Of a stretch of DNA of 64,000 bases, positions 21,936 through 33,271 are shown piece by piece (within the stretch, counting starts at the first letter, position 1; each line of letters begins with the position of its first letter). The stretch is from contig NC_085137.1 of assembly GCF_035046485.1 (NCBI RefSeq), positions 253,974,733 to 254,038,732 of the forward strand, given 5' to 3'. Source of the DNA: Aedes albopictus (lineage: Eukaryota > Arthropoda > Insecta > Diptera > Culicidae). The notes below the pieces were generated by a model. It worked only from the letters and a program-made list of their open reading frames with translations. It was not told the DNA's origin and ran no database searches. A program made the position numbers and the translations under genes.

Positions 21936-22629
21936 AACAGTCCCTATACATCAACGAAAATCTTTATTTTGAAATACCGTCGTGCGGGGTTACTTTTGAC
22001 ATGCTGGGCTACTTTGGACACTTTTGAATATGGATTTTTTGAATTCAAAATATGGTTCAAATCTGTTTGATGTCTTTGGGACTATTATGAAGCAATAGTT
22101 TTTTCATCATTTGGTTGAAAATATTTTTCAAACAGACCGTTTATTGCTTGTCAGGTCGCGAAAAAACATCGAATGAAACAATAAAATATTCATACCATAT
22201 CAGAACATTTGCTCTGTAAGCATTGTTTCTACAGTTCAATAATTTCAAAGGGTTGATCAATTCATTCATAATGTATCAACGTACCATATACAATCGAATA
22301 TTTGTATCGTTATACATTATAAATGACCGTTTCACCTGAATAAAGGATTGGTGGTCCCTTTTTTCAGGCTGTCTATTTAACAATATCACGCTGCTCATAA
22401 TACCAAAGATAGCACAGAACAGTGCGTTTGCAGCTACGCCTCATGTCACGTTAGTGGATTTGCCACTCAGCACCAAATACCGCACTCTCCGTCAAATTCA
22501 TTGATTCTACACCGCACCGATACAATTACGCTACGCAACGATGCAACATGTCGTAGAGTTCCCAACGGATCAACCGAGACGCACGCAACAGGGCACTTCG
22601 AGAGCCCCTGCTCACTCTGGCCCGGCTCC

Positions 22630-23868
22630 AGGGTTGTTAACGTTAATCAACGATTAACGCCGTTAACGTTAACTTTCGCGGAAATCAACGTCAACGGCGT
22701 TGCGTTGGTTTTAATGAAAATTAACGTTAACGTCAACGGGTTGCGTTAAATCAACGTCAACGGAAACGTTACTGCAATCGTTAATTACTGTGATGTACGA
22801 ACAATTGGGTTCTTTAGGGATGTCCAGATTATTTCATAATCAGATTCTCCACCCAAAAATTAGTCGAAATCCAAAATTTCATATTTTTTGGAGTCCGGGA
22901 ACTATTTTTAAAATGCATTTAAAGTTTGTATGGGGAATTTTTTTTTGTTCGGGTCGAACTGTCATTTTAACGATTGAACTGTCATTCTATCCACGAAAAT
23001 TAAAACTGTTTTGTTAATTTAACCATCAAAACAAAGGTATTGAAACCCAATAAAATCACGTTATACTCAGAAAAATGAGCTCTTTCGATTAGGCTATAGA
23101 AAATAGCAATATTTTATTCACTAAACAACCCAATTGAAAAGTATTGAGTCAATATATGTGGCTTGTCTGAATTTACTACATTTTGAGTTGATCACAGTAG
23201 GCATGCTGCATATGTCAACTTTTTTCCACATTTCAAGTAAGTTGGTTATTCCCCCTACATGGCATTGCACTGATAGAACGATTTCTATAAGATACTAGGG
23301 GTATTCACTAAATAGATTAAATTGCTGCGTAAGTGATACATTAGAATTTAAATAAATCCAAATGACCACCGTAATGATGAAAGATTTTGAAACCTTAAAA
23401 AAAGAATATCATAAATAAATAAATGTCGGTAGAGATATATCCTGAACATTTTGATTTTTCATATCGTTGATTCAACTGCGACTGAGTAATGCTGTAAATA
23501 TTTCAACTTCTCGATCCAATTACAAAGCCAATCAAAAATCAAAGTTTTCAACATACATTGCTTAAAAAGCTGCATTACAGTAACTCATCCATAAAAATTT
23601 CTCCAAAATACCCACTACTTTGTCAAATTCCGTCATGTTCATCAATAATATTTGAGTGATAATGCGATGAAAAAAAGCATTTTACATATTAGTTTAAATA
23701 CTCCAATCAACGTAAGATTCACGGAAACGTTAACGTTAAATCAACGCTTTGCGTTAACGTTAACGTTGATCAACGACTCCAGAAAATCAACGCAAAAATC
23801 GTTGATCGTTACAATTAACGTAAACGAATTAACGTAACGGCGTTAATTGTTGATTAACGATAACAACC
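22630..23868. mobile_element. Foldback element with GTTAACG-rich terminal arms
   Basis: Arms 22630-22785 and 23700-23868 consist of repeated, partly overlapping gttaacgttaa / tcaacg units and are mutually inverted: CAGGGTTGTTAACGTTAATC at the left, gattaacgataacaacc at the right. The CAGGGTTG start suggests hAT, but I find no 8-bp duplication. Inside lies a diverged copy (about 22801-23130) of the CAATTGGG repeat seen at 3354 and 6609. Confidence 0.65.
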
Positions 23869-24212
23869 TCGACATCGTATCAACACCGCTATCCGTCGAA
23901 TTTGCTGCCATCATCGTCGTCTCGGTTATGTGGTTAGAGTTTGGGCAGGGGTCTCTCAGACCGCCTTCTCAGGCAAGTCCGCATTCCTTCGAATCACAAC
24001 CTCAGTCGACACCAAATAGGAGTCAATATCCGTCAAGCATATCAACTCAACTCAAATTCGTGAAAACCAGAAGTGTCCACCATTCAGTCTAATTAATATT
24101 ACCTTACCTTATTTATCTTGTTTAGTTAGTTAAGCTTAACTTCAGCGTTATATACGTTTTTTGCCTCCTTTAAAGAGCACTATTTAGCTCACTGGAGGTA
24201 TAATGATTTAGT

Positions 24213-24370
24213 TATGAGCCTCTGCACGAATTTGCCCTGTCCTGCTCACTCCCACAGAAAGTTTGAAAACAGCGCGCACAGTAAAAGTCAAATTTGACTT
24301 TTACTGTGCGCGCTGTTTTCAAACTTTCTGTGGGAGTGAGCAGTAGGCCAGATTCGTGCAGAGGCTCATA
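24213..24370. mobile_element. Near-perfect 158-bp palindrome
   Basis: The arms meet at gtcaaatttgac (24287-24298) with essentially no loop and extend outward through gtaaaagtc, gcgcgcacag, ttgaaaac, actcccacag and gcctctgcacgaa, with small indels near the outer ends. RNA from it would form a hairpin of about 75 bp. Nested in 21977-24775. Confidence 0.8.
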
Positions 24371-25019
24371 GTTTAGCCTTAAACCTGTAACTAGGATAAA
24401 ATTGCTTCAATAAACAGGATTTGAAAAAAAAATCTAAAAACGCATATATCTATTGAAATCATGTACAATATAGTATGCTACAGTATTGGTACAATGTAGT
24501 TTTCTAAATAACCCTGAAATTTTAAATGCAGTTTTGTTATAGTTAAAAATGTCCAAAGTAGCCCCCATCCAGTTCTATATGAGATATTTCCGATTGGTGT
24601 ATGAACAACTTTTTTGTTTATTGATGGATTTAGCTCAAATTTTGCGTACATCCTACATATATACTCACGATTATTGTGTGTAAAAATTGTGGAAATTTAT
24701 TCACTACTCTGGGAGTTATAAAGTCATAATGTTGAAAAACCATGAAAATGTGTATTAAGAAGCCCCGCACGACGGTACACGATTACAAATCACTCTAACT
24801 ATATTGTCTATCCGGTTGGAATCAAGACCGACATTCAATCAAAAATTGCAATTTACTTGGTCCACAAGTGTCGCAACCGTTTCACATCTAGTGCGCTGTG
24901 TTGCTGACAACAACGGGAAGGATGCGCACTACATTTGACATGATTAAAAAACGTCGCGAGTTGGGTCGCGTCGCGACTTGATTGTGCGAAGTCCGGTTTG
25001 GTGGCGGCCCGACAATAAA

Positions 25020-25094
25020 TCAACCGATATCATTATCTTGTATTACTGATTGTTCCGCATTCCCTGACTTCCCATCTGGATCGTCTAGCTCGCT
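25020..25094 (-). pseudogene. LTR-element gag leader fragment (left half of a split copy)
   Basis: Shares ccctgacttcccatctggat and tcgtctag with the gag start at 27409-27450. With 26517-26610 it forms one copy, split by the LINE 25106-26516. Confidence 0.6.
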
Positions 25095-25105
25095 ATCGGC
25101 CTCCG

Positions 25106-26516
25106 ATCCACTGGATTTATTCGGCAATTGTGAGACCCAGAGTTACCTATGCGTCACTGGTCTGGTCGCCTAAAACAAATGAAAGGTTAGCACAGAAGAA
25201 ACTGGAAAAACTTCAAAGATTAGCTACTCTTTCAATTACTGGTGCAATGCGAAGTACACCGTCTAAAGCGCTTGACACTTTACTTCACCTACTTCCGCTG
25301 CATCAATTTGTTCAATCAGAAGCTGCAAAGAGTGCATTGAAGCTCAAAAGAGCTACGCAACTCTTTGATGGTGACCTGAGAGGGCATCTTAGCTTTCTGA
25401 AAATAATTAGTATCGGCTCTCTCGTCGTAAATAATAGTGATTGGATGAGCAAAAGATACAATTTTGAACGCTCTTTTGAAGTGATTAATCCAGGGCGAAA
25501 TCTGTGGACAAATGGTGGCCCAGAACTACACCCAGGATCAATCGTATTTTACACTGATGGTTCAAAATTGAACGATCAAGTAGGGGCAGGCGTGACTGGC
25601 CCCGGGATTAACATATCAATTCCTATGGGCAAGTGGCCTACAGTTTTTCAAGCTGAAGTCCAGGCGATTTTGGAATGCAGTAATATTTGCTTACGCAGAA
25701 ACTACAGACATTCAACAATTTGCATGATGTCTGATAGCCAAGCAGCTCTAAATGCTTTGAAATCAGCAACATGCTCTTCTAAACTTGTATGGGAGTGTAT
25801 TCAGTCACTTCAACAGTTAGCTTGCCGTAATCAGGTGAAGCTATTTTGGGTTCCAGGGCACTGTGGAATTGAAGGAAATGAATAAGCCGATATGTTAGCA
25901 AGACTTGGATCGTCTCATCAATTCATAGGGCCTGAACCATTTTGTAGTGTGTCTGGTTGTTTTCTCAGAATGGAGTTTAAAGCATGGGAACATGAGAAAA
26001 TAAAATCCAACTGGGAAAACACCACTATTGCGAGGCAGTCGAAACGTTTCATGAAGCCGGACGTTTCAAGTACTCGTAAAATTCTAGAACTTTCTAAAAA
26101 AGATCTTAGTTCTTTTACTGGCCTTCTAACAGGTCATTGTCCGAGCCGGTATCATCTGAAGCTAATTGGAAAACTTCAAGATGATTTATGTCGCTTTTGC
26201 GGCATAGATACAGAAGACTCGGAGCATTTGTTGTGCCGTTGCCCGGCAATTGCAGCTAAAAGAATTAGGTTCTTCGACAAGGGGCTGATAGAACCCCTTG
26301 ATGTCTGGAGAACAAACGCCAATGCGGTAGTACAGTTCATCCGAACTGTGGCACCGTGTTGGGATCATGCTTACAGTCAAGGTTTGATTATTGCTAACTC
26401 CAATGGTGATACGTCAACTTGACATAGCTAAACAAAACTGGGGCATTTGTCACAATAGATCTAAAAACAGGTCGCAGTGACTTATATACCCAACAAGGAA
26501 TAAAAAAAATAAAAAA
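25106..26516 (+). mobile_element. 5'-truncated LOA/I-type LINE with 11-bp target duplication
   Basis: ATCGGCCTCCG stands before the insertion (25095-25105) and after it (26517-26527). The insert holds the C-terminal part of ORF2, a short 3' UTR and a tail of A-rich repeats (aataaaaaaaataaaaaaa). Such a 5'-truncated copy with a perfect target duplication is typical of target-primed reverse transcription. It landed in an older LTR-element remnant. Confidence 0.9.
25130..26422 (+). pseudogene. LINE ORF2 C-terminus: RT thumb, RNase H and CCHC region, one stop
   Basis: Residues at the start (PRVTYASLVW, EKLQRLATLSITGAM) are the RT thumb of I/LOA-type LINEs. RNase H follows with its acidic residues visible: YTDGSK, FQAEVQAILEC, MSDSQAALNAL and WVPGHCGIEGNE, then an in-frame TAA at 25883-25885, then ADMLARLGSS carrying the last catalytic aspartate. 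The downstream frame ends with KDLSSFTGLLTGHCPSRYH and a C-x2-C-x7-H-x4-C motif (CRFCGIDTEDSEHLLC). The stop falls inside the RNase H active site, so the copy is dead even apart from truncation. RNase H plus this C-terminal motif places it in the I/LOA group; LOA (Lian-like) is my best guess. Confidence 0.85.
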
Positions 26517-26610
26517 ATCGGCCTCCGTCGATCCCTTCTCATAGTGAGAGAGAGTAAAAGCTTTTCTCGATGCCGGTCGAAGATCAGGGTTGAAGCTAGA
26601 AGCTGCGGTT
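26517..26610 (-). pseudogene. LTR-element leader fragment (right half of the split copy)
   Basis: Matches 27665-27760: shared words gagagagagtaaaagcttttc, gccggtcgaagatcagg and agctgcggttac. Separated from 25020-25094 only by the LINE. Confidence 0.6.
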
Positions 26611-26881
26611 ACATCTCCTCCTTGACGGCGAAGCAGTAGAGTCAGACACAGTCGCATTACAATCAGTATTTTGCTTTGCTTCTCTCATTTCTGCAGTCAC
26701 GAATCTCATTGCGTTGATAGTAACGATGTTCAAGTATGGTAGGGTTTGCTTTATAAACTTCACTCATTCTCTGCTTTCGAAGGTGATAAAGCCGAGTAGA
26801 ATTGTTTAGACATCGATCACGTTGTATAAGCATGACGTACAGATATGTCTTCAGCCGATGACATGCGTTTTATGGCCAGTA
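26611..26881. other. Unrecognised spacer
   Basis: No feature recognised between the gag-leader repeat and the MITE at 26882. Confidence 0.35.
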
Positions 26882-27016
26882 GTACACAGGGTCAAATATT
26901 TGACAAGGAAAGAACTCAAGAAACAACATCAGTTTGACACTAATGAAAATACGATCGAGTCAAACAAGATGTTTGAGCATTGGTTTCTTTTTGGACAAAT
27001 ATTTGACCCTGTGTAC
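26882..27016. mobile_element. MITE, 135 bp, TA target site, TIR GTACACAGGGTCAAATATTTG
   Basis: TA at 26880-26881 and 27017-27018. gtacacagggtcaaatattt at the left is perfectly complementary to the right end. Confidence 0.85.
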
Positions 27017-27019
27017 TAG

Positions 27020-27456
27020 CAGCTTATCTGTTGTTCCAAATGGAAGGGGAAATGTACAGAGATGGTGTGTATGAACTGTTGCTGTGGTGGCGGTGGTGAA
27101 TGATACTCTGCGATACATGCCGGTGAAATATTTTCCCATCTTTGAAAATCGCCCTTTTTGTCGGTACGATCCGTAAAAGAATTGATCCCGTACTCGCCAC
27201 TAAACGTCTGCACCCCAAAATCTGCGTAAAAATGATGACTTCATGGCCCTCATATCGGCGACCAAAAATATTCTAGCCCAAACAGCCGCGTCGTTCGTGA
27301 GGCTTGCCAGAAAAACGAAGCATTTTTCTTTCTCAGATATCCACTGATTTCTCTCATGCATTGCCAGATAGTTTTCCAAATTCTCGACGAACTCTGGCGC
27401 TGGATTACGGTACGCATTTCCCTGACTTCCCATCTGGATCGTCTAGTTCGCTATTC
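27020..27456 (-). pseudogene. gag fragment of an LTR retrotransposon
   Basis: The minus-strand product MGSQGNAYRNPAPEFVENL continues ENYLAMHERNQWISEKEK, then FLASLTNDAAVWARI and FLRRFWGADV. This is the pattern of capsid-like gag domains (ENPxEFxxxLExYL....LxGxAxxWxxx....FLxRFW). After FWGADV the frame breaks; INSFTDRTDKKGDFQRW and YHSPPP-type words go on in shifted frames to about 27020. No protease or pol follows. Related leader sequence at 25020 and 26517 shows a second copy. Confidence 0.65.
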
Positions 27457-27473
27457 ACCCTTAAATGAAACAA

Positions 27474-27645
27474 CACAGCGCACGAGTAACTTTCACGCAG
27501 CGAGCAAAAAGACAAAAGAATTTTCACGCAGATTTGTGTAACACCGGATCAGCCCATTTTTTGTGTTGATCCGGTGTTACACAAATCTGCGTGAAAATTC
27601 TTTTGTCTTTTCGGTCGCTGCGTGAAAGTTACCCGTTGCGCTGTG
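27474..27645. mobile_element. Foldback hairpin with arms of about 78 bp
   Basis: Left arm 27474-27551 (cacagcgcacg...gtaacaccggatca) and right arm 27567-27645 (tgatccggtgttac...cgctgtg) are near-perfect inverse complements around a 15-bp loop (gcccattttttgtgt). The older gag-leader copy at 25094/26517 lacks this segment, so it is an insertion. Confidence 0.8.
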
Positions 27646-27784
27646 TACATCGAGTTCTGCGTGTTGGTCACCGTCGATCCCATCTCATCGTGAGAGAGAG
27701 TAAAAGCTTTTCTCGACGCCGGTCGAAGATCAGGATTGAAGCTTGAAGCTGCGGTTACAAGAGCAATCTTGTTTGGGTGTTTTT

Positions 27785-28870
27785 TTTTTAAATATCGAGG
27801 GCGCATTTGACAACTTGCCTTACGATGCCATATTGGACATCGCACGGAGTCATGGTTGTAGATTGTTGTTTTTTAGTGAAGAAATCCTACAATGGTATAT
27901 CTCCAATGATTAGCAGATACGCTATTGAGACAACTCAATAATAGCGGGTTTCCTGCTTATGGCTTTGCCGACGTACCTAACATTGTTAGTCGATATGTGT
28001 ATCAGTATCCTTCTCGACCTGATGCAAAGCGCCCTTCAGGTAGTTGAGGGGTGGTTTCGCCAATATGGCCTTTAGGTAAATCCAAGTAAAACATCTATTG
28101 TTTTTTTCCCGGGAGGCAAACCCGTATGGCGTTCGATCTTTGCGTCTCTTTGATTCTGAAATCAATGTGACTGATCAGGTAAAATACGTTGGAGTTATCT
28201 TTGATGCCATGCTTTCCTGGACACCTCACATTGAGTTCAGAATCAAGAAAACTTGCATGGCCTTCGGGTAATGCCGGTGAATCTTCGATAAAACTTGGGG
28301 TATAAAACCCAAGTATATCATAAATGGGTTTACACGACTGTTGTTCGGCCAATATTGGACCTATGGATGTCTTGTGTGGTGGCGAAAGGGCGAAGTGAGA
28401 ACGATCCAATCAAAATTCGGCCATCTGCAAAGATGTGCTTGATAGCGATGTCTGGAGTGTTCTCTTCAACTCCCACGGCAGCGTTCGGAGTTTCCTTTGA
28501 CGTTGTCCCACTACACATTCATCTTAAACAAGAAGCGATTTCTTGCACTTACCGTCTATCGGTACTCGGTTTATTAGAGGAAACTCCTGTTAACCGCCGA
28601 TCAACACACGCCTCGTTGTTTCCACTTTTGGTGAATGCTGTTCTTTTGTGCTGAAGATTGATCTGAGCTATCCTAACCGTAGCCACTACCCAAACTAGGC
28701 AAGATTAAACTCTTAACAATCACAGCATCGAAAAGAACAACAACAATAAAGCCAGATCGGTATCGATTTGAATGCGCCAAAGGCGAAGATGCACAGAATA
28801 CGCTGTGTAAAATGCATAAAGCAAAATCAAGTAGGTGAAAATTTAAACTAATTAATAACATCCTTAAGGT
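27785..28870 (+). pseudogene. Jockey-type LINE: RT C-terminal half and 3' UTR
   Basis: The plus strand reads LGVFFLNIEGAFDNLPYDAI (the RT motif with the first catalytic Asp region), then after an internal loss LQVVEGWFRQYGL, VNPSKTSIVFFPG, then in shifting frames KYVGVIFDAMLSWTPHIEF, IKWVYTTVVRPI, MCLIAMSGVFSSTPTAAFGV and VVPLHIHLKQEAISCTYRL. The order is that of a Jockey-clade RT. The YADD box region is damaged, and there are several stops and frameshifts. From about 28650 the 3' UTR begins (shared with 14930). The repeat is interrupted at about 28871-29106 by unrelated sequence with a MITE. Confidence 0.75.
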
Positions 28871-28911
28871 GTAACATCAAGAAATCCATTGCAATTTTGC
28901 ATACAAACTTT

Positions 28912-29043
28912 AGAGGCACAAATCTGACGAACGAAGCATCGAACCAAGCCGCACTTGATTATCCTGGCTTTGCTCACTTGCAAAAAGAGGCAGTTTTTCC
29001 AAATCGAGCGCATTTGTTTACGTATTTTTTAGATTTGTGCTCT
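28912..29043. mobile_element. Short palindromic MITE in the LINE 3' UTR
   Basis: agaggcacaaatct at the left pairs with agatttgtgctct at the right, 132 bp in all. Relative to the 15120 copy of the 3' UTR, the segment 28871-29106 is extra, which supports insertion. Confidence 0.6.
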
Positions 29044-29106
29044 TGAAAACGCGAGTAGGGGTCCAAATCGGCCATTGTGGCAGCCATGTTGGTATTCTTT
29101 GAAGTT

Positions 29107-29487
29107 TTTCCTTAAAATCCCACCCTTATTCAGCCGCAAGTATGAGATTGAAGAAGGGCAGAAACACGAGGTCCACCGCGCTATTGCTCCGGTTAGCGCA
29201 GTAAGGGCAAAACACTGTGGAGGGTGCCCTGGTACTCGACAGGCTCCATTTGCGATTAGGTTTTTACAAGACCCTCCTAACCATTCATTTCTAGGCACGA
29301 TAAGCATAAAACCGCATAACCCCTTGAATTGGGGGTCACCTGATTAGTGGACTCCTACCACTGGATCAGGCGGTCCGTAGTGCTTCGTAGTCAGTTGAAC
29401 CAACCGCTACCGACACTACACAGCTATCTAGGCTGATCGGGAAAAGAAGTTAATATGTGTGATCAACTTCATACGGGTCCGAAAAGC
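29107..29487 (+). mobile_element. Jockey-type LINE 3' UTR, distal part
   Basis: Continues the 3' UTR of the LINE at 27785 (cccacccttattcagcc onward). It is the reverse complement of 21231-21580, and its first part is present at 15120-15213 plus 16154. The unit ends near 29487 in cttcatacgggtccgaaaag. Confidence 0.65.
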
Positions 29488-31055
29488 GAAATTGACCAAT
29501 TCAAATTCCTGTGTGGTAGTGGTTTGTGTTCAGATTTCCCGTGTTAATCTATCTGTAAGAACTTTGTAAACATCTTTTGTTCTCACTTATATGGATAGGC
29601 TTGCATTAGGTTTCGTGAGCCTTTTTTTGGACAACTCAATATGATGTAGAACAAATGAATGCATGTATTTAACAATCAAAATACTAACTTAGTGATTACA
29701 CATGAAAAACTCATGTCAGTTTCCGCATTTAAAGGATTGTATCATTCAAATGAGTCTAAAATAGTTATTCATGTACAAATTTCTCATTCCCATCGGATGG
29801 CATGGCAACGTGAATAAGCTAACTAATTAACTACCATTGCTCAGAAATGAGTTCATCAACATGGTTTGCAATGTAAAATTAGTTTTTTTTTCTCTTTTTA
29901 CCGACACATTAAAATCGCTAACGCCATCATGCATCGTAACGGCGGCGCATTCAACGGACATGGCAACTATTCTAATTTGTTCGGGGGACTTCTGATGCAG
30001 CTAAGAACAATCGTTGCATCCCACACCAGGCGTTCTCAATCGTTATGGGTTATGAAAATCAAATCAGGTTGAGCTAGGGAATTATTAATAATAAATAATA
30101 GAACTGTTAGCTTTTATTGGAAACAGTAAGAATTACCGTATTATACATAACTATTATGCATAATAGCAAGATCATGAAACTGAAAATTTGCAGAGGAATT
30201 CAGAAAAAGAAAGAAACAGTTTATTGGAGAAAAGTAAAGAAAAAGGTTAAACAATGTGATGAATAAGAGAAAGATATTAGGAAAATACACAAGACTTGGC
30301 AAATAAATACAGAAAACAAAAATTCAAAAACTAAGCGCAGGAGCATAACATATTTAGTGAGAATATGAGTTGTTGAAAACGTCTGGTCTCTACAACAAAG
30401 GATGAGGCTTAGTTCTTTGAACAGTGAGCTAATGCAACCATCAGCCGTGGCAGGTTCCTCTCGAGGCGTTCTATTCCGCCCGGCACACCAGAGACGGACC
30501 TAGACGAAACACAATGCGGAGGCCTCCTACGGTTATATAAATATAATTCTGCGGGCCAGAAGAAAGCCTGTCGCATCCACTTTTCTCTGCTGTGCATAAA
30601 ATACTTCGTTTTGTCCGATGTTATCGGCTTTCGCTGTAAATTTTCACCTCAGGAAGGACTTTTCCCAGGGCATTTGGGAAAACGTTACATTCTCGATTTA
30701 AATTTAGTGACAATAAAATTACCCGTCGAAATAATACATCGCACAGCACCGGCAAGTGCTCCCCGGCAGCTCATGATGGTTGAGCGATAGTTGATGGGAA
30801 AGCGGTAAGAATTTATTCGTCTCCGCCCAGCGCAACCCAGCCCAAAGAGGCCAATCCATCCGGCGACGACCCCGTCACGCGCTCGTCGCCGTTGGTCACA
30901 AAGTTACAGTTGCGTGTACAGAGGGGAAACCCGAGTTGAATCTGAAGTCAAAGCCAAAATAATGTGACGCTAAATTTTTCGTCATATTTGAGTAATAGGT
31001 TAAGTGATGTTTTGTCAATTTAAATTATTATTTGAGTACTGAAGTGTTTACAGCT
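29488..31055. other. Unrecognised, probably single-copy sequence
   Basis: No repeat shared with the rest of the window. 30590-30960 is richer in G+C (cggcgacgaccccgtcacgcg and similar), unlike its flanks, and could be regulatory or a 5' UTR, but nothing in it proves this. The 62-codon minus frame at 30409-30597 has no known motif. Confidence 0.35.
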
Positions 31056-31426
31056 GTCGGCCAAACGAATGTCGTTTGGCCGAACGCCGTTTGGCCGAAT
31101 TATTATCGAAGGAATTCAGAAGAGAGTACAAACTCCGGGTAACATTCTAGCTGCCAATGTGATCATCAGAAGTATTTCCTTCTTTTAATCATAGGCTATT
31201 CTTTCTAGTTTTACCATTGAGGGAATCAATTTGCTTTGAAACTTTTATTTTTCGTCAGACATTTTACCTTCTTTGAATCATAGGCTGTTCTTGCGAGTCA
31301 AATTGATGTGGAGAACAGTGACATGCCACTTGGAGAACATCATTTAGTTTTCGGCCAAACGGCATTCGGCCAAATGGCGTTCGACCAAATGGCGTACGGC
31401 CAAACGGCATTCGGCCAAATGACCCG
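31056..31426. mobile_element. Foldback with TTCGGCCAAATGGC tandem ends
   Basis: The right end (31351-31426) carries about five head-to-tail 15-bp units of the form ttcggccaaatggcg. The left end (31056-31110) carries inverted units (gtttggccgaacgcc). The two ends can pair. The plus-strand frame starting at 31308 reads these units as GQTAFGQMAFDQMAYG, an artefact of the repeat. Confidence 0.7.
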
Positions 31427-32364
31427 GAACCAGTTTTGCTCATTATGTTTCCTAAATGGTTCTATTACCGGTTTGAAAGTTATAACTATTTATCTAAAGA
31501 ACAATTTTTTTTTTAAAGTTATAAATGACCATACTGTAGTCTGGGGGGAATTTGATCACTTTTCATCTAAACTTTTTCATAAAATCAGGAACAATGCACA
31601 TAATTCCAAACAAATATCTTTAAATATTTGTTTGAAATGTTTAACATATACATACCTCTGCACTATGGAGTGGCTCCTTGCGGCCGTTCGCGTTAATTTT
31701 AAAACAACTTTGCAGTGCTGCCATTTGGGAATGATTGCAGGAACAAACTTTATTTTCAAACATTTCCTGTCTTACTATTTTAAAAACAAATCCCAATCAT
31801 TAAAATTTGGTTTTACTCCTCATTCGTAAGCGGTAGAACATTCCCTGAAAGATCTTTTGAAGCTTCCGCACAAATTGCTATAGTTTCCATTAAGATCGCT
31901 TATCAAATTGTTTTCTTCAAATAAAATTAAGCTCGATAAAATTGTATCCGTAATTGTCTATATGCATATCTATTATACAACCATTTTTTTTAACTTATAA
32001 CATAGATTTTTGAACCGGAAAGTTGAATTCAAACACAAAATTCGATATTTTTGAAAACCCGATTTTCCAATAGTCGAAAACAAGCTCCAAAATGTATATC
32101 ACAGCATACAGAAAACCGCAATTAAATTTCACTATAAGTAAAATAAACGCTCCAGCTTTATAAAGTGTAGATTGAATAGTTTGTATCCTCGTTAAAATAT
32201 GTTCAAAAACTCGAATGTCTGTGGGCACGTCTTATCAAGAAATAGAAAAAGTGTTTTTTTTTCAGTTTTCTCAATATTTGGAAGTGCCCGTACGCACAGG
32301 CAAAAAATATTCCTATAAAAAATTTCAATCGTGGATCTGAGGAAACATGTTTTTGAATACACTA
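31427..32364. other. Unrecognised AT-rich stretch
   Basis: No domain, repeat or RNA recognised. The open frame continuing to 31829 has no motif once the repeat-encoded start is removed. Confidence 0.4.
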
Positions 32365-32611
32365 CCCGTCATAAGTATAGACTCACAAAAAGTATTGCAA
32401 CAATATTGCATCACCCTGACTCACCTCGATATCTCTAAAACCAGAACACCTACAGATATGCCGTCTTCAGATAAGTTGTTGCTTTTGGGCTCCTGAATAA
32501 CTTTGCTGAAGAGAGTATGTTTGTAAGTTCTCGAGTTTTGGAGATATCGAGTTGAGTCAGGGTGATGCAATATTGTTGCAATACTTTTTGTGAGTCTATA
32601 CTTATGACGGA
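32365..32611. mobile_element. Palindromic mariner-type MITE, 247 bp, TA target site
   Basis: TA at 32363-32364 and 32612-32613. cccgtcataagtatagactc at the left and gagtctatacttatgacgg at the right pair, and the complementarity runs on for more than 60 bp (caaaaagtattgcaac, aatattgcatcaccctga). A stem-loop of almost full length. Confidence 0.88.
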
Positions 32612-33038
32612 TAGTGATTATCATGTCAAAAAATTCGAAAAAAATTTTTGGATTTGTGTATTTGACAAAAACGTAAAAAAGTAGTTTGTGCAGGAGTTAA
32701 GAAAGTTGTTTTTTTTTTCTTTTTAAACATTCTGCATACAACAACCCGTTTTTCAAGTATGAAATCTTCGCAGGTATCAATGAAAATACTTTGAACAAAA
32801 ATATAAAAATAGTTGTTTGTTAAGAAAATGATTGTGTTCTCGCTATACAAAATTGTGCCCATCCTTTCTGGGACACTAGGAAAGGTAAAAACTAGCAGAA
32901 CAAAACAAAGACGGAACAAAATATTCAAAAATAATTACACAACTGATTTACGATTTCAGTTCTGTCACAGACTAACAGACGTAACACTGGCGAAATTTCT
33001 ATCGACTTCGTTTTCAACGATCATTTTAAATCTCAATA
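32612..33038. other. Unrecognised AT-rich spacer
   Basis: A 100-codon minus frame (32626-32928) is rich in F, I and K and contains no domain. Nothing else seen. Confidence 0.35.
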
Positions 33039-33271
33039 CAGTCCCGATTCGTTCGTTGGCGGCTCGTTAGATGGGCTATCTTGATGGTTGAATGTTCACT
33101 GGTTGAGGCAAAACCCAACTAAAACGCACTGTCAATGTCAAAATCGACGTATTGCGTAATCGCGTCAGTTGCGTGTGTCTACAGCATCTAGATCGGCTGT
33201 CAGTTGCCCCAACAAACGAACACGATTCGCTAATCGGTCGCAGTCGTGACCCAACCAGCGAATCAGGACTG
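33039..33271. mobile_element. MITE, 233 bp, TA target site, TIR CAGTCCYGATTCG
   Basis: TA at 33037-33038 and 33272-33273. cagtcccgattcgttcgttgg on the left answers ccaaccagcgaatcaggactg on the right. CAGT starts and a TA duplication fit Tc1/mariner mobilisation. Confidence 0.85.

Larger units (their letters stand above)
21977..24775. mobile_element. 2.8-kb TA-flanked non-autonomous element, TIR CCGTCGTGCGGGG
   Basis: TA at 21975-21976 and 24776-24777. CCGTCGTGCGGGGTTAC at the left is answered by ccccgcacgacgg at the right. The subterminal words ggggttacttttgacat and gggctactttggacac (left) and gtccaaagtagccccc (right) repeat one motif. It contains a nested foldback (22630-23868) and a near-perfect palindrome (24213-24370). 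No transposase frame. Confidence 0.8.

Noticed and set aside
31308..31829. 173-codon open frame with GQTAFGQMAF repeats
   Set aside because: The repeated peptide comes from the 15-bp TTCGGCCAAATGGC units; the rest lacks any motif.
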